Part shown: positions 1-9,100 of the stretch, in pieces
Position numbering within the stretch: position 1 is the stretch's first letter
How the letters are laid out: every line of letters begins with the position of its first letter
Assembly: GCA_002359185.1 (NCBI GenBank)
Contig: DEML01000096.1
Location: 1-64,000, forward strand
Source: Planctomycetaceae bacterium UBA2671
GTDB lineage: Bacteria; Planctomycetota; Planctomycetia; Planctomycetales; Planctomycetaceae
Length of the DNA: 64,000 nt
Reading direction: 5' to 3'
The notes under the pieces: model-generated
Databases searched by the model: none
Seen by the model: the letters and a program-made list of their open reading frames with translations, nothing else
What the model was told of the DNA's origin: nothing
Program-made: the position numbers and the translations under genes

Positions 1-109
1 AAAGTGCGAAAGTCAAATTTAGAGCATATTCAATAATTACCTGCAGCGCATAGCAGGAGCAAACACAGCGTTTTCAGGGCATCTGAGGTCCAAGCGACTG
101 CAGATACCA

Positions 110-687
110 TTTGAAAATGGTCTAATACACCCATTAGTGCTTGAGCACTTGCCACCAGGACTCAATCAAAGAATTTGAGAATCGGATATCAGTCTGAGCC
201 GCAAATGCTTTAATAGCTTATTTTCAATGACTTTGTTTACGGCCTTGTAGAATTTCTCCACGCCTCTGTCACGACCTCATTAGCTTGTGCGTTGAAATTC
301 TCAGAGGCGCCCAAGAGCAGTTGTGCCGTGATCCCGGTCTGAAAACTCCCCTGGACTTGCCATGTCAGGATACGGCGTGAGAAATTGTCGATCACCGCAT
401 GCAAACCTTTGTCGGAGTTGCAGAACTTTGTTTTGTCGTTGAATAGTTTCCTCGTTGAGCATATCCAGTTTGACGACATCCACGGCCAATTTCTGGAGCC
501 AAGCCCGCGCAGTCGATACTGGAACACCATATTCACGAGCCAGATCGACATGATCTTGCGATTGAACGAGTTGACGGAGTCGATGGTCGTATCGTCGTTG
601 AGTTCTTCGGATCGCTTTCACCCATGCATTGGCAAAATCGGTGCCAAAACTGGAAAGTCGTTTTCCGATCTGGCATGAAGAAAACAC
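110..687 (-). pseudogene. Broken rve-type (DDE) transposase
   Basis: Remnant of an integrase-core transposase. The minus strand first encodes a helix-turn-helix region (HLxxLAREYGVPVSTARAWLQ-like, about 520-640) and the start of a coiled coil. In another frame it then gives an rve-like stretch with HAVIDNFSRRILTWQV (about 340-400). Further down (about 190-113) a third piece reads FSNSLIESWWQVLKH followed by stop codons, matching the conserved end of the rve domain. Frame changes, at least two stops and an internal deletion between the HTH and core parts show that it is dead. The family is an inference from these motifs; the exact IS name was not determined. Confidence 0.75.
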
Positions 688-738
688 GTGAGATAAAGTC
701 CAGAATGTTATGGCAGACCGCAGGGCGAAGAGTATCGA

Positions 739-1026
739 TTATGGCGAGTCCACATCGGTCTGGACGTCGTTATCCGTATCGACATCAACGTCTGTATCGA
801 CATCGATGTCAACAACAACGCCAGTATCGATCTGCACGTCTATTACAACGTCGACATCAAAATCGACATCAACGTCCACATTGGTTGTTTCCTCTGCCAT
901 TCCGACAGAATCGGTATCACTTACGGTATCCACATCAATATCAACATCGACATCAACACACAGAGTATCGATATCGACGTCGACGTCGACATCCACATCA
1001 GGATTCACTTGAGATTCGTCTGTCAT
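739..1026 (-). CDS. Val-Asp repeat protein (candidate RiPP precursor or acidic repeat protein)
   Basis: A 95-residue protein without a signal peptide. After a short N-terminus (MTDESQVNPD) it consists mostly of alternating hydrophobic-Asp dipeptides (VDVDVDID, VDVDIDVD, VVVDIDVD), broken once by a non-repeat stretch (SVGMAEETTN). Valine is encoded by GTG, GTC and GTT and aspartate by GAT and GAC, so the protein pattern is kept while codons vary. An AAGGA site lies about 7 bases before the ATG. It is the last gene of a minus-strand operon with a borosin-type methyltransferase and a 2OG oxygenase, and it shares the GVVVDID segment with the 1933-2358 protein. Function is unknown; it could be a substrate of those enzymes or an acidic cation-binding protein. 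Confidence 0.75.
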   Translation of the reverse strand: MTDESQVNPDVDVDVDVDIDTLCVDVDVDIDVDTVSDTDSVGMAEETTNVDVDVDFDVDVVIDVQIDTGVVVDIDVDTDVDVDTDNDVQTDVDSP

Positions 1027-1087
1027 TGTTAATTCCTTGATCTTCTAGAAATAAAAATTCAGTGGTTTTTCTCCGAATCCCGCTCTC

Positions 1088-1837
1088 TCATTGCGGGGCT
1101 GCCAGCATCGCCAGTTGTTTGCTGGTCACTTTCGGTGGCTCAGGGGAGAGCAATTTTGGCTGAAGTCCTAATATTTGATTGAACAACCAACTGGTGTCTG
1201 ACTGGTCCGATGAGATGCGAAAGTCGAGACTGACTCGAGTCACACCTGAATTGTTGTAAACGCTACCATGCATGAGGCCGCCGCTGTCGAACAACAGCAA
1301 CTCTCCGTGCCTGATACTGATGGGGGCATAATCCCCCCGTTCATAGTGACTTTCCACCCAAACGGAATTTGAACCGCCAACATCAACCAGAGGTATCCAG
1401 ACCGTCACTTGATCGCGTCTACCGGTGACATCAATATCCCGATGCCAGGTACTGACGCTCGGAGTGCCGTGCATGTGAACACGAAATGTCGGATGGGCTG
1501 TGTAGGCAATTCGCTCTCCCAACGTCATCGCCAGTTCCTGCTCGACAAACAGCCGATACTGTTCGTAAAACGGAGCATCGTCCGGGATCTTATTCAATCG
1601 TTCTCGTAAGAGGTAATTGTCATCACTGAGCAGTTCGTTTCGTCGTCCCAAACCTCTCTGCAAATTGAGAATCACTTCGTGCATCTCGGCCAATGACGGA
1701 ACCTGCAATATCTCTGCCAGAATATCATCGAAGGGAAACCGATTCCGATCATAGCGCATCAGCAATGCCTGGGACATAGCCCCCTCGGCCTCCGGCCACG
1801 CCAGACGGAATCTTGTCTCACCCCACTGCTGTTTCAT
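1088..1837 (-). CDS. 2-oxoglutarate/Fe(II)-dependent oxygenase, phytanoyl-CoA dioxygenase-like
   Basis: A 249-residue protein, predicted cytosolic. It has the facial-triad pattern of the double-stranded beta-helix oxygenases: HRD (H132, D134, in TWHRDIDV), a distal His (H190, in GGLMHGSVYNN) and an Arg (R201, in TRVSLDFR) positioned to bind 2-oxoglutarate. The region between reads VTVWIPLVDVGGSNS, typical of PhyH-like enzymes. I start at the ATG at 1837 because AAGG sits 5 bases upstream; a TTG at 1852 directly abuts a GGAGG and has no spacer. The gene lies between the two Val-Asp repeat genes, so hydroxylation of one of those proteins is a reasonable guess. The substrate is not shown by the sequence. 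Confidence 0.8.
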   Translation of the reverse strand: MKQQWGETRFRLAWPEAEGAMSQALLMRYDRNRFPFDDILAEILQVPSLAEMHEVILNLQRGLGRRNELLSDDNYLLRERLNKIPDDAPFYEQYRLFVEQELAMTLGERIAYTAHPTFRVHMHGTPSVSTWHRDIDVTGRRDQVTVWIPLVDVGGSNSVWVESHYERGDYAPISIRHGELLLFDSGGLMHGSVYNNSGVTRVSLDFRISSDQSDTSWLFNQILGLQPKLLSPEPPKVTSKQLAMLAAPQ

Positions 1838-1932
1838 GGACGCCTTTTTCAACCTCCAGAATTGATCGTACTGCCAATTCAGTCAATGGGATAATGGAAC
1901 TTTGATTTGGGTCTTGACCGACTCCCGGTCAA

Positions 1933-2358
1933 TTACGTTTTAATCACGACCACCGTGTCGGTGTCAGTGACCACATCTGTGTCAGTCACGTTATCGGTAT
2001 CGGTAACCACATCGGTATCGATGTCGATATCAACATCGATATCAATGTCGACGACCACTCCAAAATCGATATCGACATCCACATCAATATCGATATCAAC
2101 ATCCACATCTGTATCAGTCACGACATCAGTATCGGTGACCACGTCGGTGTCGACGTCAACGTCTGTATCAATGTCGACGTCAACATCTGGTGGATCGATC
2201 GGGTCAGGTTCAGCCCCAGCCTCCACGTCGAAGTCGGAAGGGTTCATTTCGGTCGATGAGTCGAGTTCCTCACCTTCAGCTTCATTCTCTTCTTCTGCAT
2301 CATCTTCCTGGTCCTGACAGGGATTGGCACCGGTAGCGAGTAGGTTTGCTTTGCACAT
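1933..2358 (-). CDS. Acidic leader plus Val-Asp repeat protein (candidate RiPP precursor)
   Basis: A 141-residue protein in two parts. Residues 1-58 form a very acidic, non-repetitive leader-like segment (MCKANLLATGANPCQDQEDD then a run rich in Glu and Asp). Residues 59-135 are nearly pure alternating V/I/T-Asp (DVDVDIDTDVDVDTDVV and so on). The ATG is 12 bp beyond the stop of the borosin-type methyltransferase gene, with AAAGG 8 bases upstream, so the two are almost surely cotranscribed. The underlying DNA is a degenerate hexamer array close to the palindromes GTCGAC and ATCGAT. Unlike described split-borosin precursors, no helical borosin-binding domain is visible, which weakens but does not exclude a precursor role. 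A structural or Ca2+-binding role is the main alternative. Confidence 0.78.
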   Translation of the reverse strand: MCKANLLATGANPCQDQEDDAEEENEAEGEELDSSTEMNPSDFDVEAGAEPDPIDPPDVDVDIDTDVDVDTDVVTDTDVVTDTDVDVDIDIDVDVDIDFGVVVDIDIDVDIDIDTDVVTDTDNVTDTDVVTDTDTVVVIKT

Positions 2359-2370
2359 CGAAGAGACCTT

Positions 2371-5300
2371 TCAATCCTGTTTACATTTCATGCAATTTTC
2401 ATTCAATTCCACAGTACGGTAACCCATTCGGGCCAGAGAACGGGCCTGAACGCATCTGGAAATCAGGTATCCCATTGTTCCAAGGACTCCTATTCCGCCG
2501 ATGGCTGCAAGCACAGCGATAACTGCGACCTTATCCCCTCCTCCCGTTGGTGTAACAGGGGGAGGTGTCGGTGGAATTTGCCCCTTCCAGTTAGTTCCAG
2601 AGGCAGGGGGAGAATCGCCTTGCCCCCAAAAGTTGCCCTGAAAAAACTTGGTGTTTGTTGCTGCATCTGTGCTGAATGCAATGGCAGCATTGGAATAGGC
2701 ATTGTTCTCCGGAGTTCCACTATTGTCTGGCCAGGAAAGCGTGCTGTAGGAACTGTTATAAGCAGGATTCACAATCGTAACGGTGGAATCACCCGAGGAA
2801 AGCTTAATTGTCATGGAGCTACCATCGGTTGATGAAGAGATCTCTAATTCGACCGGGTCCGGCGCAAAGGTCCCATCACTTTGTTTGACACTCGTTTGAT
2901 ATGTTCCGGTCCACAAGCGGATGTCGTTGGTCGCGGCGGCGGAACTCCAATTTTGTGGCGTCCCGGACTGCGTCAGCGAGCCGATGAACTTGCGGGTCTG
3001 TGCAGTGGAATCATAGGAGAACGTAATATCAAACGAAGTAGTCGAATCAACCGTCGCCTGCATTCGATCGTTAATGAAAGGAGGAGTCGGACTGATTTGA
3101 TTGCCGCCATAGAAAACAGCGCTCACAGCTGGTGGCGGTTCCCCTTGAATATAGAGCGCGGGCCCAGCAGCGTTCCCTAGTATAGTCGGGTAATTTCCGG
3201 AATAGGACTGCAACATGAGGGAAGCAAAAGCCCCACGGAGATTAGGACTGGTTGGCTGTGTCCCAGCCTCCCAGGTGACCCCCTGGAATGTCGGTTGATT
3301 GGTGCTGGCGTCGATTTGGAACGTCAACGAGCCGTTGGTATACCCTGCCGATCCGGTACTCCAGCTGAGAACACCGTTTGAAAAAATCGCTCCCGGAATC
3401 ACGGTCTGCCCGATCGTCAGAACGTTTCTGTCCCAGTATAGGGTAATCGACGAACTCCAGGTCCCGGACTGCAGAGCCTGCCCCATGTATTGGCCACGGT
3501 AGGGTTGGTCATAGGAGGGTGTGGTTGCCCCGGTCGTGTTAGTACCACCACTCCAATATTCCGAGAGGGTTCCGGAAATCGTTTTATTGGTCGGTGTTTT
3601 GGGATCGACCGCAAACTCCAGCGAGTTGCCAGTTCCCCAAGTGTAAGTATTGTTTGCATAAGTCCCGGTATTGACAGTGGTACTCCCGACAGTCAGAAAG
3701 GGATCGCTACTGGCGCTCCCGGGTTCTGGAATGCAAACTGTGATCTCCGGTCCCTGCAGCCAGGTTTTGCCATCACCGGTAACTTGAGTTGCATATTGCC
3801 CCGTCCAAACCTGCATCGGGCTTCCGCTTCCCAAGTCCGCTTCGCTGGCTGTCAAATTGTTCGAGGAAGGCTCGTTGTCTGTGGCAGCCCAGTATTTCCC
3901 ACTCAACGAACGGGTAAAGTCGGAACTGGTCGAAGGAGGCATTGTAAAGGTAATGATTCCGTTATTCGGGTTACCGTCACTCGCATTCCAGGAGAGAGTC
4001 CCGTTGCTGAAGCTGAATTTCTTGATCCGGGACAGATTCGCGTAGACGACACTGTTGGTATTGCTTACTGGATCACCAATAACGGTCAGCACAAGGGATT
4101 CGTCGCCGTTCGTGTAGACTCCACTCCAGGGCAAAAGCATACTTTGACTGACCGAAGTCGCTGCCGAAGAAAAGTTTTCGATCGTTGCCTGGTATCCCTG
4201 AGAACTGATCCACTGATCGACCGTATTCAATCCCTCGGAACTATTGTAGTTACTCTTGAGTACTGCAAAAAACGATTTTGCCAGCGAAGGTTTGGAAAGA
4301 ACGGCGATCACAAACTGTTCATTTCCAGAAGGAGTCACCGTCATTCCTTTACAGGCGATTTGCAGGTGACCGTCGCGTCGGCTGGCCAGCAAGGCAATTT
4401 CCCGAGGAGTGAGTCCCGGGAAATATTGAGTGGAAACAGCCACCTTGGGAGCGAATGCATAGAGAGCCTGCAGTTTTAGATTCTGGGACAATTCAATCAC
4501 AAATTCAGCAGCCCTGGTGACTCGTTGATACTGATAATCCCGGGGAACGTGGAAATCAGCCAATGCCTCGACCGCCTCTTTCTCTCTCACCCCATACTGA
4601 TCTATGGCTCGAGTTTTCTTAGGCGAACCGACCTTACTATCCGGCTTTGCCAGTCCGAGTCGTATTGCCATTTCCAGATTGGTTTCCACCGAATCCTTAG
4701 GAGCGATGTAGAATGTGGAAATCCCAGTAATCTGCGATCTCACATTCGAGCGATGCAGTTCGCTCAACTTGTACCGTTGAATTGTTGGAGGAATGGTCGG
4801 ATAACGTGAAGCGATATAATGGGTAACTTCATGATCAGGACCGTAGGTTTCCTGAAGATACTCAATCAATACCGGGAAAGCATCGTTAATAAAGCCTCGA
4901 CGTCGATATCCCATTTCTCCTACAACACCTACTTGCCAGAGCACTACATGCAGGGTTGGATCAATTTTTCGCTGCCTGACCAGCATATCCGTAGCCTCAA
5001 AAGTCGACATCCCTGGATAACTGGGATCAACGCCCAAATCAGCACAAAGACAATCCAGTGCAGAGACCCCGGGTTTCATTTGAGCAATGTGACCCTCGCG
5101 ACGGGCGATAGCAATTGATCGGTGCGTGGAAAGAACAAAGACCCCCGGATGCCCATAATAAATCCCTACGACATGCTGCCCCTGGCGAACATAGTGCAAC
5201 ATCGCCTCAGACATTTGGACATAGGTGTGATACCGGGGTTTGGTATCTTCGTAAAACACGTACAGGTCGTAGGCATCCGGCCTCAGTTTTTTGAGCCAGA

Positions 5301-5538
5301 CCTGAGTAGCCGGGTCGGCCACACAATAGAACACCTGATCCGCTGATCGAATCGCTTCCACATCGAGCATCTGAAAGCCAAGGCTGCCGATCCCTGACCC
5401 AAGCACGGTTAATCGTCCCTGCCTTCTTTGTTTCGGAGCAGCAGGCTCCTCCTTGTGAGCCTGAGCCATTTCACGAGCCAGAGACTCCCAACGTTCAACA
5501 GATCGCTTACGACTGGGAACAAGCTGCGGTTTACTCAT
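2371..5538 (-). CDS. Giant fused borosin-type peptide backbone N-methyltransferase with C-terminal beta modules
   Basis: A 1055-residue protein. Residues 42-280 are a SAM-dependent methyltransferase of the tetrapyrrole-methylase fold that closely follows fungal OphMA: LTVLGSGI, VFYCVADPAT, GIYYGHPGVFV, KPGVSALDCL, GISTFYI. Y96, R102, Y106 and Y128 line up with OphMA Y66, R72, Y76 and Y98. Residues 345-399 resemble the OphMA clasp (FPGLTPREIALL, IACKGM). Residues 469-985 hold about five beta-rich modules of roughly 100 residues (W/Y-S/T-G-x-Y start, LSW core, FQG-x-W end). Residues 1003-1019 (VAVIAVLAAIGGIGVLG) recall a borosin core, followed by an Arg-rich tail ending NCMKCKQD. I start at 5538 because GAGGAA lies 7 bases upstream; the frame is open to an ATG at 5604. 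It could act on its own tail, on the Val-Asp proteins in trans, or both. Confidence 0.88.
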   Translation of the reverse strand: MSKPQLVPSRKRSVERWESLAREMAQAHKEEPAAPKQRRQGRLTVLGSGIGSLGFQMLDVEAIRSADQVFYCVADPATQVWLKKLRPDAYDLYVFYEDTKPRYHTYVQMSEAMLHYVRQGQHVVGIYYGHPGVFVLSTHRSIAIARREGHIAQMKPGVSALDCLCADLGVDPSYPGMSTFEATDMLVRQRKIDPTLHVVLWQVGVVGEMGYRRRGFINDAFPVLIEYLQETYGPDHEVTHYIASRYPTIPPTIQRYKLSELHRSNVRSQITGISTFYIAPKDSVETNLEMAIRLGLAKPDSKVGSPKKTRAIDQYGVREKEAVEALADFHVPRDYQYQRVTRAAEFVIELSQNLKLQALYAFAPKVAVSTQYFPGLTPREIALLASRRDGHLQIACKGMTVTPSGNEQFVIAVLSKPSLAKSFFAVLKSNYNSSEGLNTVDQWISSQGYQATIENFSSAATSVSQSMLLPWSGVYTNGDESLVLTVIGDPVSNTNSVVYANLSRIKKFSFSNGTLSWNASDGNPNNGIITFTMPPSTSSDFTRSLSGKYWAATDNEPSSNNLTASEADLGSGSPMQVWTGQYATQVTGDGKTWLQGPEITVCIPEPGSASSDPFLTVGSTTVNTGTYANNTYTWGTGNSLEFAVDPKTPTNKTISGTLSEYWSGGTNTTGATTPSYDQPYRGQYMGQALQSGTWSSSITLYWDRNVLTIGQTVIPGAIFSNGVLSWSTGSAGYTNGSLTFQIDASTNQPTFQGVTWEAGTQPTSPNLRGAFASLMLQSYSGNYPTILGNAAGPALYIQGEPPPAVSAVFYGGNQISPTPPFINDRMQATVDSTTSFDITFSYDSTAQTRKFIGSLTQSGTPQNWSSAAATNDIRLWTGTYQTSVKQSDGTFAPDPVELEISSSTDGSSMTIKLSSGDSTVTIVNPAYNSSYSTLSWPDNSGTPENNAYSNAAIAFSTDAATNTKFFQGNFWGQGDSPPASGTNWKGQIPPTPPPVTPTGGGDKVAVIAVLAAIGGIGVLGTMGYLISRCVQARSLARMGYRTVELNENCMKCKQD

Positions 5539-6197
5539 GATAGTTTCCTCAAAGGAAGTCTTTACTATAAATACCCTACAACACTTACATTCACCTGTCT
5601 TCACTGCATGTAATCAGACATTACACATCTAAATAACACTTACAATGCACATTGTATCTATAATTACACTTTAGAAATAACCGATTACTTGCACACCAAA
5701 CATGCAAGATAGTTATTGCACTCTCAAAAAACGCAGTGTTTTACCTGCAAATATATATTTTGGCACTTCTGCTGAAATAGGAGATATAGGATAAATTCAT
5801 TATTGAACCATCAACAACCATAGGGAATATATAACTATTTATTCTTAAAATCCATTTTAAAATATAAATTTATTAAATAATTATTATAATTCTTTTCACC
5901 CCGATATAGGGATATCTGGAAACATTCATTTCGATAAGTAATTTCCACAAGAATTCAGGCTTGGAATATAGAGACGCAAGTGGGTCTCATTTGCTGATTC
6001 GAACGGAGGTCCGTTATACCGGGATCGATTTGCCCCTTATGGATAGCCCAGGCCGGCTGGTGTGAATGTCAATCGATATGATTCTGAACCTCCATTCAAT
6101 ACTGTTCCACTCTTATATTGGGGACACACGCATTTCTTATGGATGATCTGAATCAGTATTCTCAACTTCGTGACTTTAAATTTGAAAAGAGTAAGCC
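5539..6197. promoter_or_regulatory. AT-rich divergent intergenic region
   Basis: About 660 bp between the methyltransferase operon and the divergent propeller/PI-PLC gene. No credible gene is present. The part from about 5640 to 5930 is much richer in A and T than its surroundings. A short palindrome, AACGGA-GG-TCCGTT, lies at 6002-6015, and a 5-bp inverted repeat (GAGAC/GTCTC) surrounds 5970-5987. Promoters for both directions should lie here, but I cannot place -35/-10 boxes with confidence. Confidence 0.4.
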
Positions 6198-9100
6198 ATG
6201 CCATCTGGATACATTGTGGGATATGCAGGTTATGAAAATCCCAATGTGGCCCCCTCCGAACTGGAGGTCAGCTTGGTACCACCTCCGGTTCCCCAGTCGG
6301 GTACGACCTATCAGTGTGTCGTCAAGACCAGCACTGGTATCACGCTGGCAACCGTGACTGCTACGACAGCAATAACTTACTGCAGTCCGATTCCAGTTAC
6401 GTCACTCGTGGGAACAGGACTGTCAATCGAGTTGAGTTACTCAGGCTCCTCATCAGGCTCCTTGCCGTCAATTACCATTTCCTACCCCGCTGGAAATGCA
6501 ACCCAAATGGGCGGTTCAGGCCTTTGCATTCAATGGGAAAATATTGAAACCTCCTCCGCGGCGACTGCCCAAGACGATGCGACTCCGAATACCTATTTGG
6601 CCAGCTTCGATATCATTTCCAATGAACCACTCTTCTATTATTTAAGCCAGTACGATTGGATTTCCTTACCCTCCACCTCAGCACTTTTACCGCAGCAGAT
6701 TTACGATAACGACAGCGGCATCGCCAATTTCAGTACACTGTTTCGGCTCGATAGCTGGGGATACACGACGCAACCTCAGACGATTGCTCTCCCGATCCCG
6801 GAATCGATGAATGTGATCCAATGCGCCTTCGCTATCAAGAATGTGATTTCAGACCGACGACCGGAATTGTCCCAATGGCTCACCGTGACATTCCAATTCG
6901 ACGTAGGCGGGCCAGTGACACACTCATTAAGCGGGGGACTTCCTGTGAATGTTCAACCCTGGTCTCCTCAAAGTTTTTTGGCAAACGTTCCGAATGGAGC
7001 ACAAACATGCACAATCACACTGGCTGCCAACCCGATTCCTGTATCGGGAGAACAGGCAGTTCCAGCCGGGCCAATTGTTGCGATGGATGATTTGACGATT
7101 TCATTTCAGCAACAGCCAACTCCCTTAGGGGCAGGTGTGATCGCCTATGGAGATGACCAACGGAATGTCTATCTGGTTGATGCCACTGATGGACGAGTGA
7201 CTCACCAGAAATCAATGATGTATGGCAGCCTGGTCGCCCCCCCAGCCTCTGCTCAGGGACTATTGTTTTACGGTGAAAGCAATCCCAGTGGAGCTTCGTT
7301 GCTGCATGCAATCAATCCAAATACGGGAAATGACTATTGGGCTGCCGGGACGGTCAGTTTGGCAGGCAGTGTCGATTGCACACCGGCAATCGCGGGGAAC
7401 ACACTCTATATTGGTGTCTCGACCGGCTATCTCTACGGTTTCGATATCAGCGATGTACAAAGCCCACAGCAGTCGATGAGTTATAACGTTATGAATTTGT
7501 CTTCGGGAACACAGAAAGTCGTGTCTGCCACGCTGCTTTCTGTCGATCAAACCGAGGTGTATCTTGTGAGTGATGCCGGGATTTATGGTGTCAGCATCGC
7601 AGGTGGAACTCCTACACTGCTCTGGAAAGCCATGACAGCATCCGCATTCGGATCCTGTTCTGGCCAACTGCAGGGAAACATCCTTACGGTTTCCTCAGGC
7701 ACTGCAGTCTATGCTTTCGACGTGACCAGTACTCCAGATGCTGACGGAGAACTTCTGATTCTGTGGGAATTTGCTCCCGGAGGAAATCTCTCTGCCCCAA
7801 ACGCAGGTTTATCATCGGTAGTTTTAGTCGGCGATTCCCAGGGGATATTGCATATCCTCGATATCTACACTGGAAACTCTGTCAGTCAAGTAGATACCGG
7901 TCAGAGTTCCGGCCTCATCGCAACCTCTGCTACTTATGGAAACAGAGCAGTCTTCACCGCCAATACCTCAGGGCAGGTTTTTGCCTATCAGATTCAGGCT
8001 AATGACGGAAGTTGGACCGACTCTCAACTCTGGAATCCCGCTTCCCTCTCGCAAGGCAGTACTCTCCCACCGCTGATCGCCAATCAAGTGATCTACATTG
8101 CCGGTGCTGACGGTAAAATACATGCATTCAATTTTTCAGACGGAACCTCCCTATGGACTCAAACACCCACTGGCAGCCCCTCTTCATCCCCTGTCCTGTC
8201 GTATCGGCCAACAGCAGTGTTTCCGCAGGCATCGACAACGTACGATCAATGTTGTTGGCTTTGTTCTCACAATGCCTTTTCGGCATCCAGTTCCGGTTGG
8301 TGGTTTTCTCAGCAAAACGAGGGGATTGTCTGGCAGTTGGAAGTCAATGGTGTCCGCGCATTAATGCTCGATCTTTATTTGAGAGAGGTGAATGGAACAT
8401 CCCAAGTTGTTTATGATCACGAAGGAGCCGGGAAGTTCCTCCATTGGAGACTCAACTGGGAACTGTTTTCTCGAAGTCTGAGAGAGATCAAGGACTGGCT
8501 GGACGCCAATCCAAACGAAGTCGTTACATTACTCCTGGAGGAACGTGTGCGACCAAGTGCTCCTGGCTCAAACCTCAATCAAAAATACGCTAACACGAAA
8601 CAGTTGCTGGAAAGTGCGTTTCAGGATGCCGGATTGATGACCACAACTCCCGGAGCAGGTTATGTCTTCTGGAGTGACCGGGAGAACGCTGCTCAGAATG
8701 GACAGTTGGCCTGGAATGTTGCCAGCGATGGTTGGCCCACTTTGCAATGGATGGTCGATAGTGGTCACCGCCTGCCAGTGTTTTCCGATCGCTGTTATTA
8801 TCCCGACCCAACGATTACTCCTTCAAATCAGTTACCGTCAGCAACAAATCTTGATGATGGATTTTCCTGGATTTACGGCTATGCTGTCGAAAATCATTAT
8901 GATCACCGCTCGGTTCTGGACCCGTACAATGCCAGCCGACGTAAGGAGTCCTCTGAGCTATCGGACACGTCGAAAAAATTGTTTGTGCTCAATTACTTTG
9001 AAAATATCTCCAGTTATTTTTTTCCCCCCTCGACAACTTTCACCAATAACTATTTCTCACTGATGACCAAAATACGAGGAGCCTATTCTTCCAGCGGCAA

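Larger units (their letters stand above)
739..5538 (-). other. Candidate borosin-family biosynthetic operon
   Basis: Four co-directional genes with gaps of 12, 95 and 61 bp: fused methyltransferase, leader plus Val-Asp repeat protein, 2OG oxygenase, second Val-Asp repeat protein. Each gene has its own Shine-Dalgarno-like site. A peptide-modifying methyltransferase, a second oxidative modifier and two short repetitive proteins is the layout expected of a RiPP cluster. No dedicated protease or exporter is visible among the four. The assignment to a functional cluster is inference from synteny and from the strong methyltransferase similarity. Confidence 0.65.

Noticed and set aside
710..1012. 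Plus-strand Ser/Thr repeat ORF opposite the Val-Asp gene
   Set aside because: It is the mirror reading of near-palindromic hexamers. The minus strand has a proper ribosome site and operon context; the plus strand does not.
780..2170. Possible CRISPR or satellite array
   Set aside because: The repeats are 6-base and coding in phase; there are no unique spacers of constant length and no cas genes.
1907..2317. Plus-strand Ser/Thr/Val repeat ORF
   Set aside because: Same reason: antisense shadow of the leader plus Val-Asp gene.
3490..4479. 329-residue plus-strand ORF inside the methyltransferase gene
   Set aside because: It has no family features and lies antisense to a protein with clear domains; it is open by composition only.
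2371..5538. Assignment as a cobalamin/siroheme (tetrapyrrole) methylase
   Set aside because: The fold is shared, but the specific motifs and the catalytic Tyr/Arg positions follow OphMA, and there is no corrin or heme gene nearby.
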